From NCBI RefSeq assembly GCF_904849725.1, contig NC_058524.1, positions 486,149,763 to 486,213,762 of the forward strand: DNA of 64,000 nucleotides, read 5' to 3'. The translations under genes were made by a program, and so were the position numbers. The stretch comes from Hordeum vulgare subsp. vulgare. Lineage: Eukaryota > Streptophyta > Magnoliopsida > Poales > Poaceae. Shown here one piece after another: positions 21,150 to 34,600 of the stretch. A model generated the notes under the pieces. It saw only the letters and a list, made by a program, of their open reading frames with translations. It ran no database searches and was not told the DNA's origin. How positions within the stretch are numbered: position 1 is the stretch's first letter; each line of letters starts with the position of its first letter.

Positions 21150-23836
21150 TGTAACGCCCAAGATGCGGTCATATCCTTATTTTGGCGCGAGGGCCTCGAC
21201 AGGGATAGAAACACATCTTGTCATTTCGCAAGAATGGATGTTGTTACAGGTACATGTACGGAAGAGATAAGTATATGGAATTGGCTTACACTCGACACAA
21301 GCTACATCAAGTTCACATCAATACAACAATACACAGTCATCATGAAGAAGAACATGCTCCAACTACGGACGAAAACAAACGATAAAAGAACGACGTCCAT
21401 CCTTGCTATTCCAGGCTGCCGGCCTGGAGCCCAACATAAATCGAAGAAGAAGAAGAAGGAACTCCAAGTAGCACAATCAGCGCGCTCATGTCAAAGTAAC
21501 TCTTTACCTATAACTATACAATTGGTGTTGTAGTAATCTGTGAGCCACAGGGACTCAGCAATCTCATTTCCAAAGGTATGAAGACTAGCAAACCTTAATG
21601 GGTGAGGTATCGTTAAGTGGTGAGGCTGCAACAAGCGACTAAGCATTTATTGAGGTGGCTAACTTATGAATACAAGAATAAGAGGGGGACGTGAACTAAT
21701 ACTGATCAAATGAATGATCCTGAACACCTACTTACGTCACACATAACCCCACCGTGTCCTTGATCGGAGAAGGAGCTCACGAAAGATACAGTCATGGTTA
21801 CGCACTCAGTAGGCAAGTTTTAATTAAGTTTACTTCAAGTTATCTAGAACCGGATGTTAAACAAAGTTTCCACGTTGACACATAACCGTGGGCACGGCTT
21901 TTTGAAAGATTTAACCATGCAGGGGTGCTCCAACTAATCCATCACAAACTACCACACGCTGCGACAGAATGACCTCGATCAGGGAAAACCCGTGATCTTC
22001 CCCGGTTCCTATTGGAAAACCTCAACCTCGAGATAACCCAAAGCATCCTCGGAATCCCTTGCACAAGACACTCGAGAAAGGTAAAAGAAGTCCAGCAAGG
22101 CCGCCCGACGTGTCGTAGATCCTGATAGGAGTTGCGTATCTCGTTCTCAGGACACGATGGATGAGCGACATGTACAGTGTCCTGATAGAAATCTCTCGGG
22201 TTACCCTGGGTTGGCCCCGCTGAGTGCTCTGTTTTGGACCAACACCATCAACACTGGACATCCCTGTATTATGTTGAATTACTCGTCGAGTTCATGACGC
22301 CCTATGTTTTCAGTATTAGCAGAATTATAATGTTGGGCAAATATAGTACCAATGTTGGGCCTTGCCACACGAGTTTTATCCCAAAACGAGAATCTAGGGG
22401 GTCCCCATAACAACCCCAAGCATGTTAGGAGCACTCACTTATGGAACATAACACCAGTAGCTGAAACTAAGGCGACAAAGGTGGAACAAAACACCAGGCT
22501 AGAAAGGCCGCGCCTTTCACCTTTTACCAAGTATATAGGTGCATTTAATTAATTAGCAAATAATATGGTGATATAACAAGGAACACATGTTTTCACATGG
22601 AAGCAACATCACCTACAACTAGCAATGCTATCAAAAGGCTGAGCGAGCAGTAATATAGCCAAACAATGGTTTGCTGGGTAGTGGGAAGACTAGAGGTTTT
22701 CATGGCAATGTTGGGAGGCTGATATTTAACAGGTGGTAGGCAGCGAGACATAGCGAAAGAAACAAGACAACTAGCATGGAAATGTTTGTAATGATATTTG
22801 GTGAAATGATCATCTTGCCTGTGATCCCGCTTGGTAGAAGAACGACTCCCTGAAGCAGATGAACCGACATAGTCGAACGGATCCTCACATTCCGACACGC
22901 TTGCGGAACTCTATCGAGACAAAGCAAATCGGAAACAAGAATCAACACACGATATTCGCCATAGCACATGCACGACATGATGCCATTCACATATGATGCA
23001 TGATCAGTTTCAAATATGCAAGGCAGGGCATGGCAATTCACAAGAATCAAACACTACACATTAAGTGAAGCTCAATATGCAACGAGTTGCATATTGACGG
23101 AACTCCACATTTAATTATTTAGTTCACTCCCATTTATTTACACGACAATGTTAAATATTGTTAAACATGGAAAGGGGTGAAGAAAAAATTAAGCTACCTA
23201 TCTAGGCATTTTAAATGAGGCCGGAAAGGACATATATCATCTCCGAAACAACCCCACGCGTTAACATTGTAATCTGTTCAGATCTGTCCTAACCGCATTT
23301 TTATGTTTGTTAAACGCCAAAACAAAGTGGTCCACCTGATTCTACTCATCGTTCTAGTCCATTTACATATATGGCTCATCTCCAACGGAGCTACGGATCA
23401 CTAGCTACGAACTAAACCATTTTAACTCATTGTCATGCAAGCCAATGCAAACAACACAACTAACAACTTTAATTATGCATGCAAGTTGAAAAATATTAAT
23501 CTACGTGAAATTCTAGCCAAGTTACATATATAACTTGTCGCAATCCGACGCATGGATTAAAAGTTACAGTCGTTTTAACATACGCAAGTTTTTTCTGAAA
23601 ATAGTAAATTCGCAAAAGCTAAAAAAACTAAACAAGCGAATCTACCCTATCGGGCCGAATCGGAGCACAGGCGCAACATTACTAAGGGAATCCTAGGGCG
23701 GAATATACACGACTGCAGGGGGGCTCACCTCGGGCCAAGGCCCGACTGGAGATCTCGGGCTGGCCGGCTAAGGAGGCCGAAGTTGGGCCTTGCATGGAGC
23801 AATGGCCCACGCGAAGCTGCGCTCGTTAGATCGGGG
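21150..23836 (-). mobile_element. Unclassified non-coding LTR-type repeat, truncated
   Basis: It starts TGTAACGCCCAAGATGCGG, a terminus I associate with Triticeae LTR repeats of the 'tgtaacgcc' type. The 2.7 kb that follow contain no gag-pol frame on either strand. Phrases such as 'gacgtgtcgtagatcctgat', 'ttataatgttgggcaaatat' and 'aggccgcgcctttcacct' match my memory of a common wheat-tribe repeat. The right end is lost where an Angela/WIS-type LTR begins at 23837 (flank CGGGG). Orientation and class are weakly supported. Confidence 0.4.
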
Positions 23837-25588
23837 TGTTGGGGAACGTAGTAATTTCAAAACTTTCATACGTCATACCAAGGATCTATCTAGGAGAAAC
23901 CAGCAACGAGCAAAGGGGTAGAGCATCTTCATACCTTTGAAGATCGCTAAGCGGTAGCGTTGCTAGAACGTTGTTCATGGAGTCATACTCGCAGCGATTC
24001 AGATCGTGGTGGATTCCGATCTATGTGCCGAATAACAGCACCTCCGCATTCAACACACGTGCGTCCCGGTGACGTATCCAACGCCTTGATCCAGCAAGGA
24101 AGGAGGAGAGGTTGAGGGAGAGCTCCAGCAGCACGACGGCGTGGTGACGGTGGAGCTGCGTGGTACTCCGACACGGCTTCGCCAAGCACTACGGAGGACG
24201 AGGAGGACGAGGAGTAGGGATGCGCTGGGAGAAGAGAGAAATTGTGTTGTTTGCAGCCCCAAATCCTCTCTATATATAGGAGGGAGGGAGGAGGGTGCGC
24301 CACCCTAGGGTTTCCACCCTAGGAGGTGCGGCAGCCCTAGATGGGTGGAGGGGTGGCGCCCTAGGGTGGGCTAGGAGCCCAAGGCTACCCCTTCACGCCT
24401 AGGGTTTGGCCCCCTCCACCCCTTGTGCGCCTTCGGCCTTAGGTGGGAGGCGCACCAACCCACCTAGGGGCTGGTTCCCATCCACTTTTGTCCCATGTAG
24501 AACTTTGGGGCTGGTTTCCCTTCCCGGTGGACCCCTGAAACCCTTCCGGTGGTCCTGGTACATTACCGGTGACCCCCAAAACATTTCGGCCGATCATATC
24601 TCCACTTTATATATACGGATCTTTACTTTCAGACCATTCCGGAATTCCTCGTAAACGTCCGGTATCTCATCCGGGACTCCGATCAACCTTCGGTAACCAT
24701 GTATACTATTCCCATAATAACCCTAGCGTCACCAAACCTTAAGTTTGTAGACCCTACAGGTTCAGGAACCATGCAGACATGACCGAGGCACCTCTCCGGT
24801 CAATAACCAACAGCGGGGCCTGGCTATCCATGTTGGTTCCCACATGTTCCACGATGATCTCATTAGATGAACCACGATGTCGGGGATTTGATCAATCCCG
24901 TATGCAATTCCCTTTGTCTACCGATATGCTACTTGCCCGAGATTCGATCGTCGGTCTCCCTATACCTTGTTCAATCTCGTTATCGGCAAGTCTCTTTAAT
25001 CGTTCCGTAACACATCATCCCGTGGCTAACTCCTTAGTCACATTGAGCTCAGTATGATGATGTATTACCGAGTGGGCCCAGAGATACCTCTTTGTCACAC
25101 GAAGTGACAAATCCCAATCTCGATTCATACAACCCAACATACACTTTCGGAGATACCTGTAGTGCACCTTTATAATCACCCAGTTACGTTGTGACATTTG
25201 ATACACCCAAAGCATTCCTACGGTATCTGGGAGTTGCACAATCTCATGGTCTAAGGAAATGATACTTGACATTAGAAAAGCTTTAGCAGACGAACAACAC
25301 GATCTAGTGCTATGCTTAGGATTGGGTCTTGTCCATCACATAATTCCCCAATGATGTGATCCCGTTATCAATGACATCCAATGTCCATGATCAGTAAACC
25401 ATGATCATCTATTGATCAACGAGCTAGCCAACTAGAGGCTCACTAGGGACACACTGTGATCTATATATTCACACATGTATTACGGTTTCCGGTTCATATA
25501 ATTTTAGCATGAATAATAGACAATTATCATGAACTAGGAAATATAATAATAACCACTTTATTATTGCCTCTAGGTCATATTTCCAACA
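23837..25588 (-). repeat. 3' LTR of Angela/WIS-type fragment
   Basis: 1752 bp, from TGTTGGGGAACGTAGTAATT to 'gtcatatttccaaca', the reverse complement of the classic BARE-1/WIS/Angela LTR that starts TGTTGGAAATATG. TG...CA ends are present. Confidence 0.9.
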
Positions 25589-26213
25589 GTCTCCTACTTG
25601 CACTAGAGTCAATAATCTAGTTACATTGTGATGAATCGAACACCCATATAGTTCTGGTGTTGATCATGTTTTTCTCGTGGAAGAGATTTAGTCAACGGAT
25701 CTGTGACATTCAAATCCATATGTACTTTACAAATATCTATATCTCCATCCTGGATGTATCCACGAATGGAGTTGAAGCGACGCTTGATGTGCTTGGTCTT
25801 CTTGTGAAACCTGGGCTCCTTGGCAATGGCAATAGCTCCAGTGTTGTCACAAAAGAGAGTCATCGGGCCCGACGCACTGGGAATGACTCCGAGGTCGGTG
25901 ATGAACTCCTTCATCCAGATTCCTTCCTGCGCTGCTTCTCAAGCAGCTATGTACTCCGCTTCACATGTAGATGCCGCCACGACGCTTTCCTTGCAACTTC
26001 ACGAGCTGACTGCCCATTATTCAAAATATACATGTATCTGGTTTGTGACTTGGAGTCATCTGAATCTGTGTCGAAGCTAGCATCCACATAACCCTTTACG
26101 ACGAGCTCTTCGGCACCTCCATAAACGAGAAACATATGTTTAGTCGTTTTCAGGTACTTAAGGATGTTCTTGACTGCTGTCCAGTGATCTACTCCTGGAT
26201 CACTCTCGTACCT
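25589..26213 (-). pseudogene. Copia RNase H C-terminus, decayed
   Basis: On the minus strand the text reads WTAVKNILKYLKTTKHMFLV near 26190, then EELVVKGYVDASFDTDSDDS, a damaged catalytic region, and PMTLFCDNTGAIAIAKEPRF with DPLTKSLPREKHDQHQN at the end (25621). The segment that should read GxVSWCSSKQ is deleted or scrambled (QSAREVARKASW), removing part of RNase H. This is the extreme 3' end of gag-pol next to the 3' LTR. Confidence 0.85.
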
Positions 26214-27203
26214 TGATACGTCTCCATCGTATCTACTTTTCCAAACTCTTTTGCCCTTGTTTTGGACTCTAATTTGCATGATTTGAATGGAACTAACCCA
26301 AACTAACACTGTTTTTAGTAGAATTGCCATGGTGTTGTTTTTGTGCAGAAATTAAAGTTCTCGGAATAACCTGGAAATTTACGGGGATTTTTTGTGGAAT
26401 ATATAAAAATATTGGCGCAAGAATCAACCGGAGGGGTGGAGCTGAGAGCCCACAAGCCCACCAGGCGCGGGCCCCCTAACCGCGCCTGGCAGGCTTGTGG
26501 GGCCCATGAAGCTCCACCGCCTCCAATCTCAGCTCTATTTAGTCCCTTTCGTCCAGAAAAAAATCAAGGAGAAGAGTTCATCGCGTTTTATGATACGGAG
26601 GCGCCGCCACCTCCAGTTCTTCCTTTGGAGGGCAGATCTGGAGTCTGTTCTGGGCTCCGAAGAGGGGAGATCGTCACCATCGTCATCATCAACCTTCCTT
26701 CATCGCTAATTCCATGATGCTCTTCACCGTTCGTGAGTAATCTCATCATAGGCTTGCTGGACGGTGATGGGTTGGATGAGATCTATCATGTAATCGAGTT
26801 AGTTTTGACGGGGATTGATCCCTAGTATCCACTATGTTCTCAGATTGATGTTGCTACTACTTTGCCATGCTTAATGCTTGTCACTAGGGCCCGAGTGCCA
26901 TGATTTCAGATTTGAACCTATTATGTTGTCTCCAATATATGTGTGTTCTTGATCCTATCTTGCAAGTTGTAGTCACCTACTATGTGTTATGACCCAGCAA
27001 CCCCGGAGTGACAATAGCCGGAACCACTCCCGGAGATGACCATATTAAGAGATGTTCATGTATTCACCAAGTGTTAATTCGTTGGTCCGATTCTTTATTA
27101 AACGGAGAACCTTAATATCCCGCAGTTTCCATTAGGACCCCACTGCAACATGAGGGATGGACAATAGATGTCATGCAAGTTCTTTTCCCTAAGCACGTAT
27201 GAC
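26214..27203 (+). repeat. Element A: partial 5' LTR of an Athila-type gypsy element
   Basis: It begins TGATACGTCTCCATCGTATC at 26214, directly after TACCT in the Angela-type fragment, and runs 990 bp until element B starts at 27204 (target ATGAC at 27199-27203). It contains the GC-rich hairpin (26436-26519) and a CCAGAAAAAAATC motif (26553-26565) shared with the other Athila-type LTRs. The remainder of this LTR is not found after B. The gag-protease segment D (56766 on) may be its internal region, with a deletion at the join. Confidence 0.75.
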
Positions 27204-28728
27204 TGATACGTCCATTTTGCATCATCTTTTCATGTTGACATTTATCGCTTCTTGGGCTGTTATTTCACTTCACGGTACAATACTTATGCCTTTTCTCTCT
27301 TATTTTGCAAGGTTTACATGAAGAGGGAGAATGTCGGCAGGTGGAATTCTGTCCTAAAAGAGGAGCAAGTTTGAGATACCTATTCTACGCAACTCCAAAC
27401 GTCGTAAAAATTAACGATGATTTTTTTCTGGATTTATTAAAAATACTGGGCCGAAGAAGTGCCAGAGGGGCGCCAGCAGGTGGCCACAAGCCTGCTAGGC
27501 GCGGCCACCCCCTGGCTGCTCCAAGGGGGCTTGTGGGCACCCAGCTGATCCTCTCGCTCCCCCCTTTGTCTACAAGAAGGGTTTCGTTCGGAAAAAAAAT
27601 CAAGAGGAGGCTTTTTCGTGGATTCGCCGCCGCCACAAGGCGGAACTTGAGCAGAACCAATCTAGAGCTCCGACAGGACGATCCTGCCGGGGAAACTTCC
27701 GTCCCGGAGGGGGAAATCGTCGCCATTGTCATCACCAACACTCCTCTCATCGGAGGTGACTCATCACCATCAACATCTTCATCAGCACCATCTCATCTCC
27801 AAACCCTAGTTCATCACTTGTAACCAATCTCCATGTCGCGACTGCGATTGGTACTTGTAAGGTTGCTAGTAGTGTTAATTACTCTTTGTAGTTGATGCTA
27901 GTTGGATTACTTGGTGGAAGAGTTTATGTTCAGATCTTTGATGCTACTCATTACCTCTCTGGTCATGAACATGATTATGCTTTCTGAGTAGTTACTTTTG
28001 TTCCTCAGGACATGGGATAAGTCATGCTAATAGTAGTCATGTGAATTTGGTATTCGTTCGGTAATTTGATGTGTTCTATGTTGTTTTTTCCTCTAGTGGT
28101 GTTATGTGAACGTCGACTACATAACACTTCACCATTATTTGGGCCTAGAGGAAGGCGTTGGGAAGCATTAAGTAGATGATGGGTTGCTAGGGTTACAGAA
28201 GCTTAAACCCTAGTTTATGCGTTGCTTCGTAAGGGGCTGATTTGGATCCACTAGTTTAATGCTATGGTTAGACTTTGTCTTAATTTTTCCTTCGTAGTTG
28301 CGGATGCCTGCGAGAGGGGTTAATCATAAGTGGGATGCTTGTCCAAGTAAGGGCAGTACCCAAGCGCCGGTCCACCCACATATCAAACTATCAAAGTAAT
28401 GAACGCGAATCATATGAACATGATGAAAACTAGCATGACAGAAATTCCCGCGTGTCCTCGGGAGCGTTTTTACTCCTATAATACTTTGTCCAGGCTTGTC
28501 CCTTGCTACAAAAGGGATTGGGCCACTTTGTTGCACCGTTGCTACTTTTGTTACTTGTTGCTTGCTACGAATCATCTCACCACACAATCACTTGTTACTG
28601 ATAATTTCAGTGCTTGCAGATTTTACCTTGCTGAAAACCACTTGTCAGATCCTTCTGCTCCTCGTTGGGTTCGACACTCTTACTTATCGAAAGGACTACG
28701 ATTGACCCCCTATACTTGTGGGTCATCA
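27204..28728 (+). repeat. 5' LTR of element B
   Basis: 1525 bp, TGATACGTCCATTTTGCATC...ACTTGTGGGTCATCA. It contains the hairpin GGTGGCCACAAGCC (27479-27492) / GGCTTGTGGGCACC (27528-27541) and a GGAAAAAAAATC motif near 27590. It diverges visibly from the 3' LTR, several changes in the first 160 bases, so B is older than the Copia element at 10 kb. Confidence 0.9.
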
Positions 28729-28739
28729 AGACTCTTTTC

Positions 28740-28757
28740 TGGCGCCATTGTCGGGGA
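28740..28757 (+). promoter_or_regulatory. Primer-binding site of element B
   Basis: TGGCGCCATTGTCGGGGA, eleven bases after the LTR end, resembles the Asp-tRNA PBS used by Athila-type elements (TGGCGCCGTTGCCGGGGA pattern). Confidence 0.75.
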
Positions 28758-28948
28758 GTGAAGCGCCTTTGGTAAGTGGAACTTGGTAAGTAAACATTCA
28801 TATAGTGTGCTGAAATTTATTGTCACTTGTCACTATGGAAACTAATCCTTTGAGGGGCTTTTTTGGGGTATCTTCACCTTGAACGGAAGCACAAAGAGTT
28901 GCTCCTCAACCTGCTGCACCTTCTGAAAATATTTGCTTTGAATTTCCT

Positions 28949-29912
28949 TTGGGTATGCTTGAGAAACTGATGGCTAATCCTTTTACACGAGATGGAACAT
29001 CACATCCAGACTTGCATCTAATCTATGTAGATGAAGTTTGTGGTTTATTTAAGCTTGCAGGTTTGCCCATGGATGAGGTCAATAAGAAGGTATTTCCTTT
29101 ATCTTTGAAGGAAAAGGCGTTGACATGGTATAGGCTATGTGATGATACTGGATTATGGGACTACAATCGGTTGATATTGGAATTTCATCAAAAGTTTTAT
29201 CCTATGCATTTAGTACATCGTGATCGGATCATATTTATAATTTTTGGCCTCGTGACAGAGAAAGCATCGCTCAAGCTTGGGGAGGCTTAAATCAATGTTA
29301 TATTCATGTCCCAATCATGAGCTCTCGAGAGAAATTATCATTCAGAACTTCTATGCTCGACTTTCTCATGATGATCGCACCATGCTTGACACTTCTTGTA
29401 CCGGTTCTTTTATGAAGAGAGACATTGACTTTAGATGGAATTTATTGGGGAGAATTAAACGCAACTCTGAAGATTGGGAGCTTGAATAAGGTAAGGAGTC
29501 AGGTATGAATTTCAAGTTTGATTGCGTTAAATCCTTTGTTGAAACAAATATTTTTTGTGACTTTAGCGCTAATTATGGACTTGACTCTGAGATAGTAGCT
29601 TCATTGCGTGATTCATTTGCTGCTCATATTGATCTCCCAAAGAGAAGTGGTTTAAATATCATCCTCCTTTAGAAGTCAATGTAGTTAAACCCAATCCAGT
29701 TGAAGAGAAAGTCATTGACTATAATGATCCTGTTGTTCCCAGTGCTTACATTAAGAAACCACCTTTCCCTGTTAGGATAAAGGATCATTCTAAAGCTTCA
29801 ACTTTGATACGTAGAGGCTACATTAGAACACCTACACCCCCTGAGCAAATTAGAGTCGAACCTAGCATTGCTATCATCAAAGATCTTCTGTCCGACGATG
29901 TTGATGGATATA
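28949..29912 (+). pseudogene. Element B gag, frameshifted, cut by Angela insertion
   Basis: The text starts MLEKLMANPFTRDGTSHPDL (28949), then VDEVCGLFKLAGLP and KALTWYRLCDDTGLWDYNRL, the retrotransposon gag core with the typical ALTWY...L motif, to about 29280. A frameshift moves to 29277-29489 (YSCPNHELSREIIIQNFYAR, WNLLGRIKRNSEDWE), followed by TAA. Further text in another frame reads NYGLDSEIVASLRDSFAAH and KPPFPVRIKDHSKAS. It stops at 29912 in ...DVDGY, where the Angela-type LTR begins, and resumes at 38687 (HFYEDAARIAKPHARDKHRP). It forms the capsid part of the element's particle in intact relatives. Not functional here. Confidence 0.82.
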
Positions 29913-31640
29913 TGTTGGGTAACGTAGCATAAATTCAAAATTTTCCTACGCATATTCAGATCTTCCTATGGAGAGACCAGCAACGAGAGAGGGGTAAGAG
30001 CATCTTCATACCTTTGAAGATCGCTAAGCGGAAGCGTTGCTAGAACGCGGTTGATGGAGTCGTACTCGCAGCGATTCCGATCTAGTGCCGAACTACGGCA
30101 CCTCCGCGTTCAACACACGTGCAGCCCGGTGACGTCTCCCACACCTTGATCCAGCAAGGAGGAGGGAGAGGTTGGGGAAGAACTCCAGCAGCACGACGGC
30201 GTGGTGTCGATGGAGAGACGAGGCCTCTTGGCAGGGCTTCGCCAAGCACCGACAGAGAGGAGGAGGAAGAGGGGCAGGGCTACGCCGAGAGAGAGGGAAA
30301 ATCGTGTGTCTCAATGGCCAAAACCCCTCTCTATTTATAGGAGGAGGGGCAGGGGGGTGCGCCACCCCTAGGGTTCCCCCCCTAGGTGCTGCGGCAGCCA
30401 CCAGATGGGAGGGGGCGGCGGCCAGGGCAAGGAAAGGGGGGCGCACCCTAGGTGGGCCTTGGGCTTCACCTGCGCCTAGGGTTTCCCCCCTCCCCCCTTC
30501 TCTGGTGCGCATGGGCTGGGTGGGGGGCGCACCATCCCACCTAGGGGCTGGTTCCCATCCCCACTTAGCCCATCTAGCCTCCCGGGGTCGTTGCCCCCCT
30601 TCGGTGGTCCCGGTACGTTACCGGTGATGCCCGAAACACTTCCGGTATCCGAAACCATCCATCCTATATATCAATCTTTACCTACGGACCATTCCGGAGC
30701 TCCTCGTGACGTCTGGGATCTCATCTGGGACTCCGAAAAACTTTCAGTAACCTCGTATAACAATTCCCTATAACCCTAGCGTCACCGAACCTTAAGTGTG
30801 TAGACCCTACGGGTTCGGGAGACAGGCAGACATGACCGAGACACCTCTCTAGCCAATAACCATCAGCGGGGTCTGGATACCCATGGTGGCTCCCACTTGC
30901 TCCACGATGATCTCATCGGATGAACCACGATGTCAAGGATTCAATCAATCCCGTATACGATTCCCTTTGTCTGTCGGTATAGAACTTGCCCGAGATTCAA
31001 TCGTCGGTATACCTATACCTTGTTCAATCTCGTTACCGGTAAGTCTCTTTACTCGTTCCTTAGCACGTCATCGTGTGACTAACTCCTTAGTCACATTGAG
31101 CTCATGATGATGTTCTACCGAGTGGGCCTAGAGATACCTCTCCGTCACACGGAGTGACAAATCCCGATCTCGATTCGTACCAACCCAACAGACACTTTCG
31201 GAGGTACCCGTAGTGCAACTTTATAGTCACCCAGTTACGTTGTGACGTTTGATACACCCAAAGCACTCCTATGGTATCCGGGAGTTGCACAATCTCACGG
31301 TCGAAGGAAAAGATACTTGACATTAGAAAAGCTTTAGCATACGAACAATACGATCTAGTGCTATGCTTAGGATTGGGTCTTGTCCATCACATCATTCTCC
31401 CAATGATGTGATCCCATTATCAATGACATCTAATGCCCATGATGAGGAAACCATGATCATCTATTGACTAACGAGCTAGCCAACTAGAGGCTTGCTAGGG
31501 ACACATTGTGATCTATTTATTCACACATGTATTACTGTTTCCTGTTAATACAATTATAGCATGAACAATAGATGATTATCATGAACAAGGAAATATGATA
31601 ATAACCATTTTATTATTGCCTCTAGGGCATATTTCCAACA
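29913..31640 (-). repeat. 3' LTR of the Angela-type element
   Basis: 1728 bp, TGTTGGGTAACGTAGCATAA...GGGCATATTTCCAACA (reverse complement of the sense LTR). TG...CA ends. Confidence 0.92.
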
Positions 31641-31672
31641 GTCTCCCACTTGCACTAGTGTCAATAATCTAG

Positions 31673-34600
31673 TTACATTGTGATGTATCGAACACCCATA
31701 GCATTATGGTGTTGATCATGTTTTGCTCGTGGAAGAGGTTTAGTCAACGGGTCTGCAATATTCAGATCCGTGTGTACTTTACAAATATCTATTACTCCAC
31801 TCTGGACATGGTCCTGGATGGAGTTGTAGCGGCGTTTGATGTGCTTCGTCTTCTGGTGAAACCTGGGCTCCTTGGCTATGGCAATGGCCCCAGTGTTATC
31901 ACAGAAGAGTGTCATTGGACCCGACGCGCTTGGAACCACTCCAAGGTCGGTGATGAGCTCCTTCATCCAAATTCCTTCATGAGCTGCTTCTGAAGCAGCT
32001 ATGTACTCCGCTTCACATGTAGATGCTACCACGACTTCTTGCTTGCTGCTGCACCAGCTCACTGCCCCACCATTCAACACATATACGTATCCGGTTTGTG
32101 ACTTAGAGTCATCCGAATCTGTGTCGAAGCTAGCGTCAACGTAACCCTTTACGACGAGCTCTTCATCACCTCCATAAACGAGAACCATTTCCTTAGTCCT
32201 TTTCAGGTACTTAAGGATATTCTTGACTGCTGTCCAGTGTTCCATACCTGGATCACTTTGGTACCTCCCTACCAAACTTATGGCAAGGTTTATATTAGGT
32301 CTGGTACACAGCATGGCATACATTAGAGAGCCCACGGCTGAAGCGTAGGGGACATAACTCATCGTCTCTCTATCTGCTGCCGTGGTCGGCGACTGAGTCT
32401 TACTCAATCTCATACCTTGCAAAACTGGCAAGAACCCTTTCTTTGAGTTTTCCATATTGAACTTCTTCAATATCTTGTCAAGGTATGTACTTTGTGAAAG
32501 ACCTATGAGGCGTGTTGATCTATCTCTATAGATCTTGATGCCTAATATGTATGCAGCTTCTCCAAGGTCCTTCATTGAAAAACTCTTGTTCAAATAGGCC
32601 TTTATGCTCTCCAACATCTCTATATTATTCCCCATCAATAATATGTCATCCACATACAGTATGAGGAAAGCTACAGAGCTCCCACTCACTTTCTTGTATA
32701 GACAGGCTTCTCTGTAAACCTGTATGAACCCAAACGCTTTAATCACCTCATTAAAGCGACTGTTCCAACTCCGAGATGCTTGCACCAGCCCATAGATGGA
32801 GCGTTGGAGCTTGCACACTTTGTTAGCACCCGTAGGGTCGACAAAACCTTCTGGTTGCATCATATACAACTATTCCTTAAGGTCCCCGTTAAGGAACGCT
32901 GTTTTGACGTCCATTTGCCAGATTTCATAATCATAAAAGGCGGCAATTGCTAACATGATTCGGACTGATTTCAGCTTCTCTACGGGAGAGAAAGTCTCTT
33001 CGTAGTCAACTCCTTGAATTTGTCGAAAACCCTTTGCGACAAGTCAAGCTTTGTAAACGGTTACATTACCATTTGCATCAGTCTTCTTCTTGAAGTTCCA
33101 TTTATTTTCTATGGCTCGCCGGTCATCGGGAAAGTCCACCAAAGTCCATAATTTGTTCTCATACATGGATCCTATCTTGGATTTCATAGCCTGAAGCCAT
33201 TTGTTGGAATCCGGGCCCGCCATCGCTTCTTCATAGTTCGAAGGTTCACCGTTGTCTAACAACATGATTTCCATCACAGGGTTGCCGTACCACTCTGGTG
33301 CGGAGCGTGCCCTTGTGGACCTTCGCGGTTCAGTAGTAACTTGATCTGAAGCTTCATGATCATCATCACTAACTTCCTCTTCAGTCGGTGTAGGCGCCAC
33401 AGGAACAACTTCCCACGCTGCGCTACTATCCTGTTCGAGAGGGGGTGTAATTACCTCATCAAGTTCTACCTTCCTCCCACTTACTTCTTTCGAGAGAAAC
33501 TCTTTCTCTAGAAAGGATCCGTTCTTGGCAACAAAGGTTTTACCTTCGGATCTAAGATAGAAGGTATACCCAATAGTTTCCTTAGGGTATCCTATGAATA
33601 CGCATTTCTCCGCTTTGGGTTCGAGCTTTTCTGGTTGAAGTTTCTTCACATAAGCATCGCAGCCCCAAACTTTAAGAAACGATAACTTAGGTTTCTTGCC
33701 AAACCATAGTTCATACGGTGTCATCTCAACGGATTTAGACGGTGCCCTATTTAAAGTGAATGCTGCAGTTTCTAATGCGTATCCCCAAAATGATAGCGGT
33801 AAGTCGGTAAGAGACATCATAGATCGTACCATATCTAATAAAGTGCGATTACGACGTTCAGACACTCCGTTGCGTTGCGGTGTGCCAGGCGACGTCAGTT
33901 GTGAAACGATTCCACACTTCCTTAGGTGTGTGCCAAACTCGTGACTCAAATATTCTCCTCCACGATCAGATCGTAGACATTTAATTTTTCTGTCACGTTG
34001 ATTCTCAACCTCACTCTGAAATTCCTTGAACTTTTCAAACGTCTCAGATTTGTGCTTCATCAAGTAGATATACCCATACCTACTCAAATCATCGGTGAGA
34101 GTGAGAACATAACGATAACCACCGCGAGCTTCAACGTTCATTGGACCACACACATCAGTATGTATTATTTCCAATAAGTCGGTTGCTCTCTCCATTATTC
34201 CTGAGAAGGGAGTCTTAGTCATCTTGCCCATGAGGCGCGCTTCGCATGTGTCAAATGATTCAAAGTCAAGAGACTCTAATAGTCCATCAGTATGGAGCTT
34301 CTTCATGCGCTTAACGCTGATATGACCAAGGCGGCAGTGCCACAAGTATGTGGGACTATCATTATCAACTTTACATCTTTTGGTACTCACACTATGAATG
34401 TGTAACATCACGATCGAGATTCATCAAGAATAAACCATTCGCCACTGGAGCATGACCATAAAACATATCACTCATATAAATAGAACAACCATTATTCTCT
34501 GACTTAAATGAGTAGCCGTCTCGCATTAAGCAAGACCCTGATACAATGTTCATGCTTAAAGCTGGTACTAAATAACAATTATTAAGGTTTAAAACTAATC

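Larger units (their letters stand above)
23837..26213 (-). mobile_element. 3' fragment of a BARE-1/WIS/Angela-type copia element
   Basis: It comprises a full LTR (23837-25588) and the last ~0.6 kb of the coding region (25589-26213), both on the minus strand. The rest of the element is absent because an Athila-type LTR (element A) starts at 26214 after TACCT. The missing 5' part may lie beyond the window. It is older than the second Angela-type element, judging by more coding damage. Confidence 0.85.

Noticed and set aside
32872..34250. Opposite-strand ORF 33696-33944 within the Angela-type pol
   Set aside because: It is the mirror of the integrase coding sequence and shows no independent signal.
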